From positions 20,152,822 through 20,216,821 of the forward strand of contig CM022671.1 of NCBI GenBank assembly GCA_012295275.1: a stretch of 64,000 bases of DNA, written 5' to 3'. Within the stretch, counting starts at the first letter, position 1; every line of letters begins with the position of its first letter. Origin of the DNA: Chrysomallon squamiferum. Taxonomy: Eukaryota; Mollusca; Gastropoda; Neomphalida; Peltospiridae. The notes below the pieces were generated by a model, which ran no database searches, was not told the DNA's origin, and saw nothing but the letters and a program-made list of their open reading frames with translations. Below, in pieces: positions 12,632 through 26,917 of the stretch. The position numbers and the translations under genes are program-made.

Positions 12632-15600
12632 TCAGTCAGATTTCCAGTGTTTCTTCTTTTTCTTTTTTTTCTTTTTAGGAGAATCACATGTTCTTTCAAT
12701 TTCATCTGTGCTAATGTCTTTTGATTTTTTATGTTTTTTCTTTGACTTGGAAGCACGAAGATGTTCTGTACTGAAGCAAACTGGATCAGCTGTCAAAAAA
12801 GCAACAAAAAAAACCCCCATCTATTATATACAGATTAAATTAACAATTAAAATACTAAATGTACTGTATACACACTTCTTTATTAGCTGTTAAATAAAAT
12901 ATTATGTAAAGTTAAAATTTAATTTGTTATTTTATATTTTTCTCTCTTTGAAATAAAAGTATTATTTTATTAATAAATGAATAAATAAGTGTAACTTTAT
13001 TTAACTATTTCTGTCATGTTAGTGAAAACAAAATAATAAAAAAAACCTTAAATTTTAGTAGTACTAAGGCCATGCTTTACCTGCTCCAAATGGTGTATAT
13101 CTGATATGTAACCCTTCAGGAAATGGAACTTCTTGTGATTCTGGTGGCTGTGAAAGGTTAGTTTCTACAGGAACAGTCAGTGACTCTATCACTTGAATCT
13201 GACCAACAAATGATGGACCTATAGAAACAACAGAAGCAAAATAAATTTTACGAAATATTCAATTACATCTTTAATAATATGAAAATACAAATCAAATATC
13301 AAAATTCTCAAATTTTCTAAACATTTATTCAAATAATAAACAACAAATATCGTCTATTAAATGATGTCAAAAGATTAAAGAATAAGAAACTATGTTTTAT
13401 TGTAATCTACTTTTACTTCATTCTTACCAAAGCTAGTTTAATTAATGGCTGTGATTAACTGTTACTCTGTCTACGGGAAGGAGTATATGAATGATTCCTT
13501 ATTGCTAATAAGATTTTTCTCTCATATGATAACTTATCACATTATTGGAAAGAAAAAACATTGGTACATCTGAAACTGAATGACTTTTATTATCAAAATG
13601 TCATGATGTGTTATTAAACACTGCTTTATTTATTCATTTATACCTTCTTCCAGTTCATTAGTCTCTGAATTGTGAACAAGAGATGTTAAAGCTGATGTCT
13701 GGAAAAAATTCAAAATTAATAAAATAAAAAATAAAATATAATTACAAAACAGATTTCAGATCATTTTGATAATTAGTATGCTAATTATTAGCTATCTTCT
13801 ATTTTTATAAAATTTCAAAAAAGTAAATAAAGCAGTAATTAAGCTGTCTCATTGTCAAAAACTTATTGTAAAAAAAATAAATAATGAACACATTCAAACA
13901 TTATTATAAATTTTGATAAAAATTATTTTTTGTTTACAAATCATAATAATGATTAATAATTAAACTGGAATTAACCTAATGTAATAAGTTGTAATCCAAG
14001 CCAAAAGAATATTTTGAGATGGATACTTACTAACTGATGTTTTTTATTACATATATCTATTATCATTACAAAGGATTACAAACTATCTGTATAAACAGTA
14101 CATAAAAAGGTTACTAATAAAATCAAGTTTAAAATGATTACTGCTGCACAAATTAATTAGAACAAAACACAGTTTAATTTACCTCTTTGTCCAAAAAGGA
14201 ATGGACTTTATAACGTATCTGAAAGAAGGAAAAGAAATTTGAATTAAGACAAAACCGACTAGATATCTTTTCTTATCAATACTTTTCCAATAAAGATTCA
14301 AATGATTATGGAAATTCATTATAGTGATTACATTTCTGACTATAATTGATAATAAAATATACATTGTTTTCTCAAGAAGGACTTCTTTTTAAATTTCCTT
14401 AAAATACATTTTTATCTGACTGATTTTATAGTTAATTTAATTTGGTTTGTAAGCACTAGATAATTTACAAGAGCCATAATTAAAATATTTAAATCAGGTT
14501 TGGTGTATAAAATTTGCATATTCTGATCACAAGCAAGAATGTTAAGATCTCACTTTTTCACTGTGAAATGACTGAACACCATTCAAAGCCAACTTCTTAG
14601 GCAGTCTGTATATAGGAAACTGAAAAAAAGAAGAAAATATTTTAATACTGAAATACATTAAAAACCATTTAAACCATTCCAAAAGACATAAAAGTATGCA
14701 CCATATTCTTTTTCTACCATTTTCTTATGGAACACATACATACTCAAAGAGAATATGTATAAACTGAGGAATAAAGATACTATTATTACATGCTTTAAAT
14801 ATATTAATACTATATTAAGCTACTTTTCAAAATTAATAAAAATATCAAAAAAGGTAAAATGAGTTTATATACTTACATCAGCAGGAGTTTTAATAAGAAA
14901 CAGTTTGCAATGATCAGAATTGCAATCTTCTGATGTAACATATTCCACTGGACAAATGTCCTTGCTGAATGGAGCAAACTCTTTTGGACAATTATAACTA
15001 AAAAGATAAATATTTTAGAATGTTACACAAACGTGACAAAGCCACAACAAAAAACATAAGAAATAAAATGATATAATAGAAACATCTGATAAATAACTAC
15101 AGCAAAAAAAAAAATAATAATAATAATAATAGTGTTAAAACACTCTCTGTCAAGCAATGTGCCAACTAATTCCAAAAAACATTTCTTCACCTCTTTATAC
15201 TTCTAAGATTTAAAGACAAGGAAAAAGTGTTGCATTAAATTCATAAAAATCGTAGTCTCTGACAAAGGTAGTGCAGAACATTAAAAACTATAAGGTAATC
15301 ATTACTTGCCAGCATCAGTTACTGGGGTGGAAAAATTATGTACATAATATCGACAACTTAAGTTACTTATTCAGTTTTATTAAAAATGAAAACATATAAT
15401 AATAAATTAATTTTTAAAAAAAACATTAAAAAAATCAAGAAGAAAAATAAAATAATAGCAATAATCCAAGTGCAAAGCAGATAAGTTATAACAGATGTCA
15501 TGGTTCTAAATTAAATTTAATATGAAGAAAATAATTTTAAAATACCTGAGTTTTTTATTGGCCTTCGTTGGAGTTTTCACTGAGGAATCTCTTCCACTAG

Positions 15601-16616
15601 TAGTCACTGATGGATGCTGTTTTAATTTTGTAAGTGTTGCATAAGAGTTATTCATACCTCTAGATGTTTTTGGAGTGTCATGTAAAACTGAATGTGTATT
15701 TGTTTTTCTGGGAGTTATATGTGCTTCTGGTAAAGACCTATTGACCTTCTCTTTAATGTTCTCACTGGATGTTTCTGCCAATTCATCCATACTTGACGAA
15801 TGCTCAACTTTCATTGCTTGAATAGTTGAAGATGATATGCCAGTGTCTCTTTTCTTCTTTTTGCTAGACCTTTGTGAACTTTCGTTAGCAGGAGAAAGGA
15901 CAGTGCCCTCATTATTTTTTGAATCTTCATTCTCAACAACACTTTTTTTGCAGGATGATAATTTATGTTTCTTCTTTTTTCTTGGGCTCTCAAGTGATGA
16001 ACAACTGTCAGTGATGCTATTAATAATAACATTATTTACCTGTGGTAATTCATAATCTTCCACCGATTTCTTTCTTTTCTTTGACTTTGCAGAAATCATA
16101 ATATCTCCTGAACCTGTTTTGAACAACACAGATTGATATGGAAGAACAGTGATATATACTTTAAAACATTATATATCTATATAGTTAGATACATAATTAC
16201 ACACACACAGACTCATGGACACTGACATTTTTAAGACAAAAATTAATGGAATAATTTAGCAATATCACAATTGTTGATTAAATATTGCTTTATGTAACAC
16301 TGAATTACACATTAAAAATCATTATTATTAATATTTACAAAAGAAAACAAAATTTAGTTCCTTTCAGTTTAAGTAATATCATATTCTTCCATGACATGCA
16401 CCAAATAAATACACATATACTTTCCTGCCTTCAGTTAGCTTTACTCTTTTTTTAATTACCTGCTATATTATTCTGCTCATCATTTACTTTTTCACTAGGT
16501 GAATTCAAAATTGCTTTACTTTTACGGCTTAATTTTTCTTTCCTGATCTTTCTAGGTGTCTTTAGAGGACTAAAATTTGAAAATGTGTTTTCTTCAGCCA
16601 TGGCCATGACATACAT
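12632..16616 (-). CDS. POLR1G: RNA polymerase I subunit RPA34-like (POLR1G/CD3EAP)
   Basis: RPA34 family; in yeast and mammals it pairs with the RPA49 subunit of RNA polymerase I in the nucleolus. Exons: 16460-16616, 15546-16113, 14877-14997, 14554-14619, 14183-14218, 13644-13698, 13081-13218, 12632-12789; about 432 residues. The conserved core begins YNCPKEFAPF, followed by KLFLIKTPADFPIYRLP (human: LWLIQAPAD) and ending FPEGLHIRYTPFGA. The C-terminus is a lysine run and ends KHWKSD. Unusually, about 240 residues of Ser/Lys-rich low-complexity sequence precede the core. Three ATGs cluster at the start (16616, 16607, 16601); the last has GCC before it and G after. An acceptor (TTTTTTCAG) just upstream of 16626 implies a 5' UTR exon. 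Family assignment rests on short motifs and overall design. Confidence 0.82.
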
Positions 16617-16626
16617 AGGTTTTAAG

Positions 16627-17119
16627 CTGAAAAAAGTAAAATAATATTAAAATGAAAATTAGTTTTAAAATGTCCAGATTATTATTATTATTATTATTAT
16701 TTTATTTTAACATTTCCATTTCCATTAGCTAACAGTAAAAGAAACTAAAAGAATCATCCCAATATGAGATAATCATAACGATGAACGGATGATTCATTGA
16801 CTGTAATGAAAAATATATTATACAAAAAAGATATGTCAGTGTAACCACATGGAAAACAATCAAGAAAATACTAACTATATAATTATTTACAAATTTTAAA
16901 CAACAGTAAAATGACATATACCTAAATATTTTTAACTTGATGAACACATGTTCAACAACGTATTTAACTTATAGACTATCCCACCGTCATAAGGCTAAAG
17001 GTAATAACAGCAGCGTATCAAAACGTTTGATCATAGTAGAGGATGTCTGAGAAATGAGTGTAAATGTATATAGAGTATACTGTTTGAAAAAAATTACAAA
17101 AAACATTATTAACAATTAT

Positions 17120-17174
<55 letters not shown>

Positions 17175-17313
17175 AAATTTAGAATATATAAAAACGGGTA
17201 TATAAACATGCAATTGTAATGCTATTTCGAATTACTGTGTTGTACTAAAAACTTATTTAATAATAAGTACGTGTATATTAAAGTCGTTATAATTTTAACC
17301 TTTCTGTTGAAAG

Positions 17314-17348
<35 letters not shown>

Positions 17349-17576
17349 TAAAAATTATTTCTTTTATCATTTTTCATTGACTACATACTTTTGTCTATAA
17401 TATGGACTCTAGAGCGACCCACAATTTATAATAGTGCCTTACATATAAGGAGGAATGACCTGTACAAGAAACAAGCTAGTGCGCAAGTGTGTCGCGGATG
17501 ACGCTTATAAGCACATCCTGTTTTATGTTTTGAACTTTTATTTACAGTATTTTGACAGCTAATAACATGATAAGAA
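16627..17576. promoter_or_regulatory. Shared upstream region of POLR1G (minus) and MDM1 (plus)
   Basis: Head-to-head spacer of about 960 bp between start codons. A minus-strand acceptor at about 16627 implies a POLR1G 5' UTR exon, perhaps around 16900-17000. The region includes a (GA)n array at 17124-17172, an (AT)n tract at 17321-17344 and (ATT)n at 16680-16702. A less AT-rich stretch, about 17400-17560, precedes the MDM1 start codon. No TATA box or other core motif can be assigned with confidence. Confidence 0.5.
17124..17172. repeat. (GA)n microsatellite
   Basis: About 24 GA units within the POLR1G/MDM1 intergenic spacer. Confidence 0.96.
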
Positions 17577-17929
17577 ATGCCTGTCAAATTTAAGGTGAAG
17601 ATAAATTCATACATCATATTCGATATATAAAATTCATGTATATGTTTAATTTAGAAATTTGCTCTTAAGTTTTATATATTATACGTCAAATCGATCGACA
17701 TAACTATCAGCATGAGTATCAGTTCAGTGTATCAATATGAATATCATGATCAAACATGTTTAGTTTTCACCGCCAGTGTGTTTTTCTTGTAAATAATACA
17801 TTTTAAAATTTATAAACTATTGAAACTACATTCATAACGGTATTGTCAAGACTGTACAACAAGCCTATAATAAAATAAATTTGTTGAATACGTCTGTTAG
17901 TTTCAACTTCAAGATCACTTGTCTAAATT

Positions 17930-17986
<57 letters not shown>

Positions 17987-20900
17987 TACTGTTATTATTA
18001 TTAGTAGTAGTATGATTTATTTATTTATTTACTTCGGAAATCGCTTAAATGATATGATATGGACCTGTAATTTGTAAATAATTTATTATTTTTATCTTTA
18101 CAAAATATTTTTTTTTAGAGTAAAATACTAAGCTTTTAACAAGCGATGATGAACGTTATTTTGCCATACTTTTCTATTAAGATACAGTTCAAATATCCAA
18201 AGAAACTTATTTTTCAAAAACCAATGACCATATAAAATTTTGTCATTGATTGCTTGGTTATAATATTATTTATTATTAATATTATTTATGTTTATAAAAT
18301 TTATACTTGTAGGGTGTTTCTGACTATAAAAGAAATTTCAAGTGGTTAGATTCATTCAGAGCAAAAAGTTTTGTTCCAAAACCAGAACAAGCTGCAAGAT
18401 CAGCTGGTTTCGATTCTGTTTTGGCAGGTGGGTGTGCTTGGATCTTATTATTTTGTTGGTTATGCTCAATATACTCAAATCTTCAAACCATAATTTTTAT
18501 ATCAAAGTTATTTTTGACTGATCTGTTATTTTCTAAGCTGTAGGTATAGAAAAAACTTTAGTATTCCAGATACCTTGACTATAAATATGTCCATCTGATA
18601 TTTGTTTTTACTGTGCACGTATATGTTTGTTTGATTTGTGTGTGTATATAATATACATGAACTTGACATAGGCACACAGCATCTAACATTTGTAAATAAT
18701 GCTCAGTGTTTTAATGATGAAATGTGCATGTAAATGTCGTTGAATAAACTAATGATTTACTTTTTATATAGATCATAAAAAATATTTACAAATATTAATT
18801 TCCTTTTTTATTCTCTGTCTTAGCCACAACTTTTACAAAGTCTTCTCTCTATTAAGAGATTAATCACTTCAGAATGGATTAATACAATTTTTTTACCCCT
18901 GTCACCAACCAAACTTCTATAGCAATCTGATCAGATAAACTGAAATCAAACACAAAATTAGTACTTTTTGCAACAGAACATTAATCCACAGTATTAATCA
19001 GTTAATGAGATTTACATTTAGTTCCATTTTAATGAGGCTTTGTACAGTTAACTGTTATTACCTAACTGTGTCCTTGGTACTTCGTTAGAATGGCCTTGTT
19101 AATCTCCAGCTTACCTATTGTTATTGACTATTGATTGCAGAATAATTGTGAATCTTCAGCAGTGTTGTGAGCCTTACAGTAAGAGAACGCAAAATGGCAG
19201 ACGTGGAATCTTTCAAAATAGGTATACAGTTATAATCTGTCATTGTTTTTATTTTTATTTTTGTAAAAATTAGTGTACATTTAGTTGTTTAATCCAAGGA
19301 AACAGCTTGTTAACTAACAAACTTGTGTGCTTCTGTAAATGTCATTAATATTTGCTTAACTGAAAAAACATCTGTGATCCTAGCTTCAAATGCTAAAATT
19401 TGGGCATTATTGTTATTTATATTTTGAATTAATTATTGCTTCTCAATAAATTTAATAGTCTTATAAAACATCTGTTTAATTTGTTGTGATAACATATATT
19501 TATATACTAGTTTACATGAAAATAAATAAAAGAGTCATAAAAGACATATATCAGATGGTAATTTATTTCCATTATTAACAGTTTTGTAAGTGTTGTATGC
19601 ATTTAAATTAACTAAGATGTACTTTCTTAATTAATATTCTTGCAGGCTATGTAAATACAATTATTCTCAGGAATCCTTCATTTAAATTTTAGTGTTTTTG
19701 TTGTTTTTCAGATTTGTCTTACTGTGCTAATTTATATTAAGAATTTTCTTCTTTTATTTTCTTTATTTCTTTATTTAATTTTTTTAATTTTTTCTAAATT
19801 ATAAAAACAATACCAAAAAAATATCATAGACACATGAACTCTCTATCATTAATGTGAATCTTGTTAATAAAAACATATAGCCAAACTTCATTTTGTATTA
19901 TTTTTGTATTTTTTTAAATTTATTTGTGGCAACATTTTTGTACTGATTATAAAATACAGCACTGTTCTGAGAAAGAATGAAGACAGAATATATATTTAAA
20001 AAAAACAAACAAACAAAATAAATAAATAAAAATAAAATACCTGATATTAATAGGCTCAGTAAATCATTGCAGACTCATGTCATCAGTTCATAATAGAAGA
20101 TAAAATATTGACATCCACAGAAGCTTGTTATTTTATTGTCAGATTTGATTCAGTAATTCGCTTAAATAAACTAACCTTAATGTAGAAACATATTTGTAAA
20201 ACATCATTTACATATAGCAATAAAATGCACTTTGTGAATAATATTCATTCACTGTTGGTCATAGAACTGAAAGATCAGTAATTAGTAATACAGTAGATGT
20301 AATCACCAACTAGTTAAATTAGTGTATGCCTGTTGCAGTTCAAAAACATATTTATGAAATAATTTTGTTACTATTTTAGTTACCTTTTTGTTATTTATAA
20401 TTCCTTATTCATTGTTTTTAATTTTGTTCTTTTAAATAATTTTATTAAGCTCTTTGATTACACATCTTTATATGTTTAAATATATATATATTTGTATGTA
20501 TCTGTATATTTGAATTCATATTTATCCTAGTTGAGTTTATTATTATGTTAATGTTACTGGAGAACATAGTTTGACAACATTGACTTAGATATGGTCTTTG
20601 TTAAATGATATTATTTGTTTTGAAATTACACATTTTTAAAAATAAAGTGTTCATGTATCAAATGCACAAAAATAATTCGATGCTGATCTGAAATAATATT
20701 AAAACAATCAAAGCACATATAGGTGTATGGTTTAGATAATTTCTGTAATTTATTTTTTATGTAATGAAATGTATTTATGTGAAAGAGAGAAAAAAACAAT
20801 TCTTATGTATTTCTGTCAGTTTGTATGGATAAAATTCAATTTGAAACAAATTTTTCCTTGTACTTTAAGAAACTGTATCTAGTTATGCCTGATGATTTAC

Positions 20901-23900
20901 CTACATCAAATTTCTTTCTAGCCAATACATTTGAGCCTCCTCTGCAGCGGAAGAAGCGTGTCACTGGTCCCCCAGTCTCCTTCTCACTCGATTTCTTTGA
21001 CAGTGGATGTCCTCCAGATGATGAATACACTCTTCTTGGACAACAAGACAAGTTTGCATCAAATGTTCCATACCACCCTCGTCGTAATGCTTATTTCATC
21101 AAAAAGCAGGCACAACGAGAAGCATCACCACCAAAGCAACAAAAACTGGAAAAAACATTGAACAAGGTATGTCAAAATTTAATATTATTTTATTGTGGAC
21201 TTAATATAATATCTATAATAATAATATTATTAATGTTAACATTTAACTTACTAATTGTCTTTTTTTTTTTTTTAAAAGAAGAAAAAGAATGAAAAGATTA
21301 TTAATTTGTTATTTGCAAAACAATATAGTTGATTAGTTTTCCCATATTTTCCACATAAAAGAAATTATTCTAGGAAATAACTAAATGTAATATTTATTTC
21401 TCTTTTCTAGAATCAAAACAGATGCAAATCACCTCCTGTTGTTGATACATCAGAGTTCACAAAACCTCCAAAACCCAAGAAGACTGGAAAAAATGACCAA
21501 AGTAAAAAAACATCTGATGTCGCCATCCAGAAGAATTCCCAGGATTCAGTTAAGTCTGAAATGCCTGTCACACCTCTTGCACCGAGAAGACCTAAGAACA
21601 CCCAGACTCAAGAGATAAAAGCTGCCATGAAAGACAAAAATCTGAGTGATGTTCTGGGAGAAAGAGTTAGTAAGAAGAAAGGAAAGGAAAATATGAATGA
21701 GTTTGTTCAGACTAATATGGCTGAAGGAGTGACACACTCAGCTCCAGAAGCACCAGTAAGTGAAATGTTTGCATTCCACTGATTTGTACTTCTTAACATG
21801 ATTACTGTAAAACCTAATACACTCACAATCATAATGTGAAAAATGTGAGTAAGTATTATTTGCATTAAAATTTAATGCATTTATAAATTTATTTCTTACT
21901 TTTCTTGTTGGTATAATTTAAAATAAAAATAAAATTTACATCAAGTTCATGATAAACAATACAACATTTAATAAGGATTTTCCTTTATGGTATTATTTAA
22001 ATTAATTCCCAGTTTTTGTTCAAATCACTTTTTTTTCCATAAATTATAAATATATATAAAAAAAATAATAATAATAATAGTAATTAAACTTCTGTTAATA
22101 GTCTTTTTGATAGATTTAAAACTAAAACGTGAAAACACAAATATAAATTAATAAACAACGAACATATTTTTGGTTAAGTTGTCTGAATCAAGATTATAGC
22201 CTTAAACCAAATTTACAAGAACAGATATTACATAGAAATGAAGCACATGAATCTAAGTGGTATTATATAATCCTTAACTGATATTGTTCTGTATTCTGCA
22301 GGCTGAATATGCAATGAAGTACAAGGCTGGTATTGTTCCACCCAGAATAAGTAAGAAGATGTCTGAATATCAGCGAGAGTTTGAATGGAAACAAGGTTTC
22401 AAGTGTTCTCCTCTCCTAGCAGCTCAAGATGTATGTATCTTATCTTACTATTTTATTTTATTTTAATTTTTTAATTTTTTTTTTTTTTTAATAATAATTT
22501 TTTTTAATTATTATTGTTGTCATTTATGTAAAATTATTTTATTATTTAAAAAATATCTTCTCAGAAAAAACTATTAAGAAGTTAAAATTATGTAAAATTA
22601 TTTTGTTATTTAAAAAATATCTTCTCAGAAAAAAACTATTAAGAAGTTAAGGCTGTTTGCATTAGTATGTTTCTCTATTTTATGTACACTTACATTCCTA
22701 TAGAGACAGATAAATATATATTTCAGATGTTATACAATGACCATGTTGGACCCGGGAAAGTTGCCAGCCCTCCAAAGACAACAGAATACTCTTCTCAGTT
22801 TAAACCATGGTCATCTCTTGATACTGATGCAACCAAACCTCAGGCATCTTCAGAGGAACCCAAACGAAAAAAGAAAAAGGTATTTTTTGTGGATAGCAAA
22901 AAAAATATTGCAGTAATTTTTATTCTATTCTATTCTATTACATTCCATTTTTTAATTATTTTTTTTGTTAAAATAATAATCATTTTTATAATATTTTTAT
23001 ATTTTTAACACTGAATTCCTTTTTGATAAATGTAATTATTTGAAATATTAAAATCAGTGGAAGGCAGTATAGGTAATATCTTGCTGTTATATATTTTTAT
23101 AGAAATTGTTAAAAGTATAACCTATAAATAAATTTATCTTCAAATAAAATATTTTAATATTATTTTTTTAGATATTTCTTTTATTTCAAAACTAATTTTA
23201 TTTTTTTATAGGTTAGGAGAAGTAAAAGTGTTGGAGGTAAGGCAAATTCTTAAGTAAATACAAATATCAAGTAATGGTTAAATGATGGTTTTGGTGATTA
23301 CTTGATGACCTGCTTTTTAAAGTCACATATCCACCCAAATGAACCTTTGTTAAATGTAGCATATTTTCTATCTTGTTACTGATAATGGACTTATTTCAAT
23401 GTCTTTCTTATAAATTATTTTTTGTTGTAAAAGTGATGTTATTTTTGTTTTTTCAGAATTAATTATATTTGATATAGTACGATGAAAATGTGTAGAATAA
23501 TTTCTAACCAAATGAGACCTGCCAGCAATAGTTATATGAAGGAACTGTGCTCAGTCTAAGACACGATCATTGATAAACACTGATAGTTTCAATCCTACAT
23601 AAATAAAAACTCTTTCACTAAATTTTAAGAATATTAAGAACCACTGAAAACTTCTTGTCAGATTATTAACATTTTTTGTTGACTAATCATTAGTTTATTA
23701 ATGAATTTCAGGATGGATATACATATGTATAAAACATAAATATTAATTCTTTGTGTAACTGCTTTTTTAGCACGTATTAGAGATGCAGCTGCAGTACCTG
23801 ATGATAAACAGTATGAATCTGAACCAGAACAGGAATCAAAACCAATTCCTCTACCAGAGCCTTATCATGGTAAACTGAGGTAAGTGTGAATTTGATTTTA

Positions 23901-26886
23901 CTTGTTACAAATAGATATATTTGTTCAATAATTAGGAAAACAGTTCTGCAAAATTTTAACATATTATATTATTGTAACACCTACATACTATAAAATAGAG
24001 AATTAGCAATTTAATAAAACCTCGTTTTGAGCCTTTTTCCTTTATTATATTATATTATATTATATTATATTATATTATATTATATTATATTATATTATAT
24101 TATATTATATTATATTATATATTACATTACATTACATTACATTACATTATTTTATATTATATTATACTTAATACACACTTACACACACACACACACACAC
24201 AGGTTTTGGTTTTGTATATAATTACATGGTATCATCAACTAATGTTGTGTTTCCAACTATATTTTGTATTTTAACAGAAAAGTTACAACAGAATACAGAT
24301 CTAATTTCAAATCTCCACTAAAGTGCACTTACAAGAAAGGAGCCTGGAGAGGTGTAGATCCTCCTCATCTCTTAGCACAGAAAGTAAATATTTAAAAACA
24401 GCTTATTACTTTTAAATGAATAATCATCAATGTTTTAGTCCAGATTTAACAGTTGAATTCCATAATTAATAGTTCTGTCAAAGAAATTAGTCAAGAATGA
24501 TGAAAGTGCTTTGTTTATAACCTATTATATTGGGTTGGAGCAAGAGTTTGTAATAGTTTTAATAGGTGGCTTTTGGGCATGAGATTCCATTTCACACCAG
24601 ACTGACATATATGACATGTATACATTTTCTGAAAGGTGAACAAAATGACATATTTCATTGAATGAAAATCTGTGTCAAATATCTAAATATGGTTTTGAAT
24701 TTCACATAAAAAAACCCACTATGAAATTTTGTTCAAACCAAGTAATTAATATTTAGAGACAGAGACTTACGAGAAAAACAGATCCATTCACATTCATACG
24801 TATATATATTTCACAAAGTAGGACCACATTAAATTATTTTTCATCATTCATACAATTAGTAGTTATAAAAATTGTGTTTTTTTTAGCAGTCACTAATTAA
24901 ATATTAGATTATAAACATATTTCTTTAGTTTCTAATATGTACAGTTATATCTTCATAATACATCAATAATGTTTACAGAATGAAAACGGCAATGCTAACA
25001 AAAGCAAAGACGACTCTGGTGTGTCTAACTGGTTTGCCGAGGTGTTAGAATTACGTGAAAAAGCAGCAGAATATAAACGACGAGCTCAGGGCACACATTT
25101 CTCTCGTGAACACTTGGTACAGCTGCTGGCCAAACAGACAGACTGCTGGGACATGCCAACACATCGGAGCTCCAGTACACTTTCAGCTCTGTCACTGGAG
25201 TCAGGACCTGGCTCTGTTGAACAACTGTAAGCAATAAAAAATACTAGTATGTTAATAAATTGTGTCTCATTCCAGCTACTACCTCACTACTGTTTTTTTT
25301 TACTTTTTTTTTCTGTTCACACAATTATCATGTGTTTACAGTATGTGTATTAGAATTACTACTTTGAATAGTGATTATTTAAGTCTTAATCAATTACGAG
25401 GTCAGTCCTTAATATTAATCTATATCTTTTCAAAACAATGACAGGTTTATTGAAATAAGTACTGTTTTTCCCCAACAATGGGAAGGTACATATAAAAAAG
25501 TACCTTGCTGCCAGTTGAAAAGAGCAGCCCATATTTTGTCTGCCAAAAATATGTCACAGTCTGCCTGATACATGATAGTTGTTACTATTAAAATATGTTC
25601 ACAAAATGTTAAATACATATTTACTTTTTCTTTTTTCTTTTTTTTATTGTTTCATATAGCAAATTTAAAATTTATTTTAGCTAGTAAAGTTATTTATTTT
25701 ATTGTTTTATTTTGTTTTGTTTTTTATTTCTTTATTTTTTTTTTTAAAAAGGGTGAAAAGAAAACAACATGGAAAACCAAGAAAGTTAGAGGAAGATTTT
25801 GATTCATGCAAGGCCACACTTGCTGACAGTGGCTCTGAAGAACGGTTTAATGGTCAAAGTAGCATAGGTCAAGCCAGAAAAAGTGCCTGGGAAGAAGGGT
25901 ACGACGTTTTAAAACTTCAATTCTTTTTGGTAAACTTATAAAATAATAAGTTCTTGGACTAGTTGAGAATAGTTTCAGATTATTAATTTTTTATGGTCAG
26001 AAATTATTTTTCATTAAAATGTCTTGTTGAGTAAACTAAACAAGCTGTTAAATAATTGATTTATAGAGAAATGTTTTAAGAAAAAAAGAATCCCATTAAG
26101 TCATGTGATGTGTTTCTTAATAAAATATTTCAATAAAAAAGAATATTTTGAGTGATATGCTCTGTAATATTTTATTTCTGTACAGACTTCTTTATAGTAA
26201 AGTATTTATTATTTTTTAATTGCATTTTTATATTTTAATTATTTTATTCCATAAAATTTGTTATAAAACAAATCTTTACAGTTCATAAATCAGTCTGGTT
26301 ATTTATAAAGTAATTAGATGACCACCAAAATAGAAAAGATTAAATTTCTATATTTACTTTCTCTGTCTGAAACTTTAGTATTACTAGTATTATAGCTTAA
26401 TAAGTTAATTCCTAGGACCGAAAATAAGGAACTATCAGAGGAGATGGGACAGATTGGTAATTTAGATTCATGTAAGGCTACTATGGCCAACTCTGAAGAT
26501 TATAATAAAAACAATAACTATAAAGATTGCCAAGAGGAGAAACCAGCTGATGAAGAAAGGTAACTGAGAGAATATCTTCTATACAAGATCACCTTAGACA
26601 CAAACATAAATCACATGATATTCAAAGCACATTTTAGTGCTAATGATTTATAGCCTAAATTTAAATTATTAAATTACCCAGTAGAAGGAAAACTAAAGGA
26701 TATGCTGACAAACCTAAATAACAGTAAAGCAAACTTTTATTGTTGTTTCATATCTTCCCTAAAAGACTCAAACAGAATTTCCATAATATTTGTATATTCT
26801 TAAATAACAGTTTGCAGTTTGTATTAGTTAGTGAGGATGAAATTTCCCAATAGATAATGGAATACTTGAGGGATAAGAAATATATG

Positions 26887-26917
<31 letters not shown>

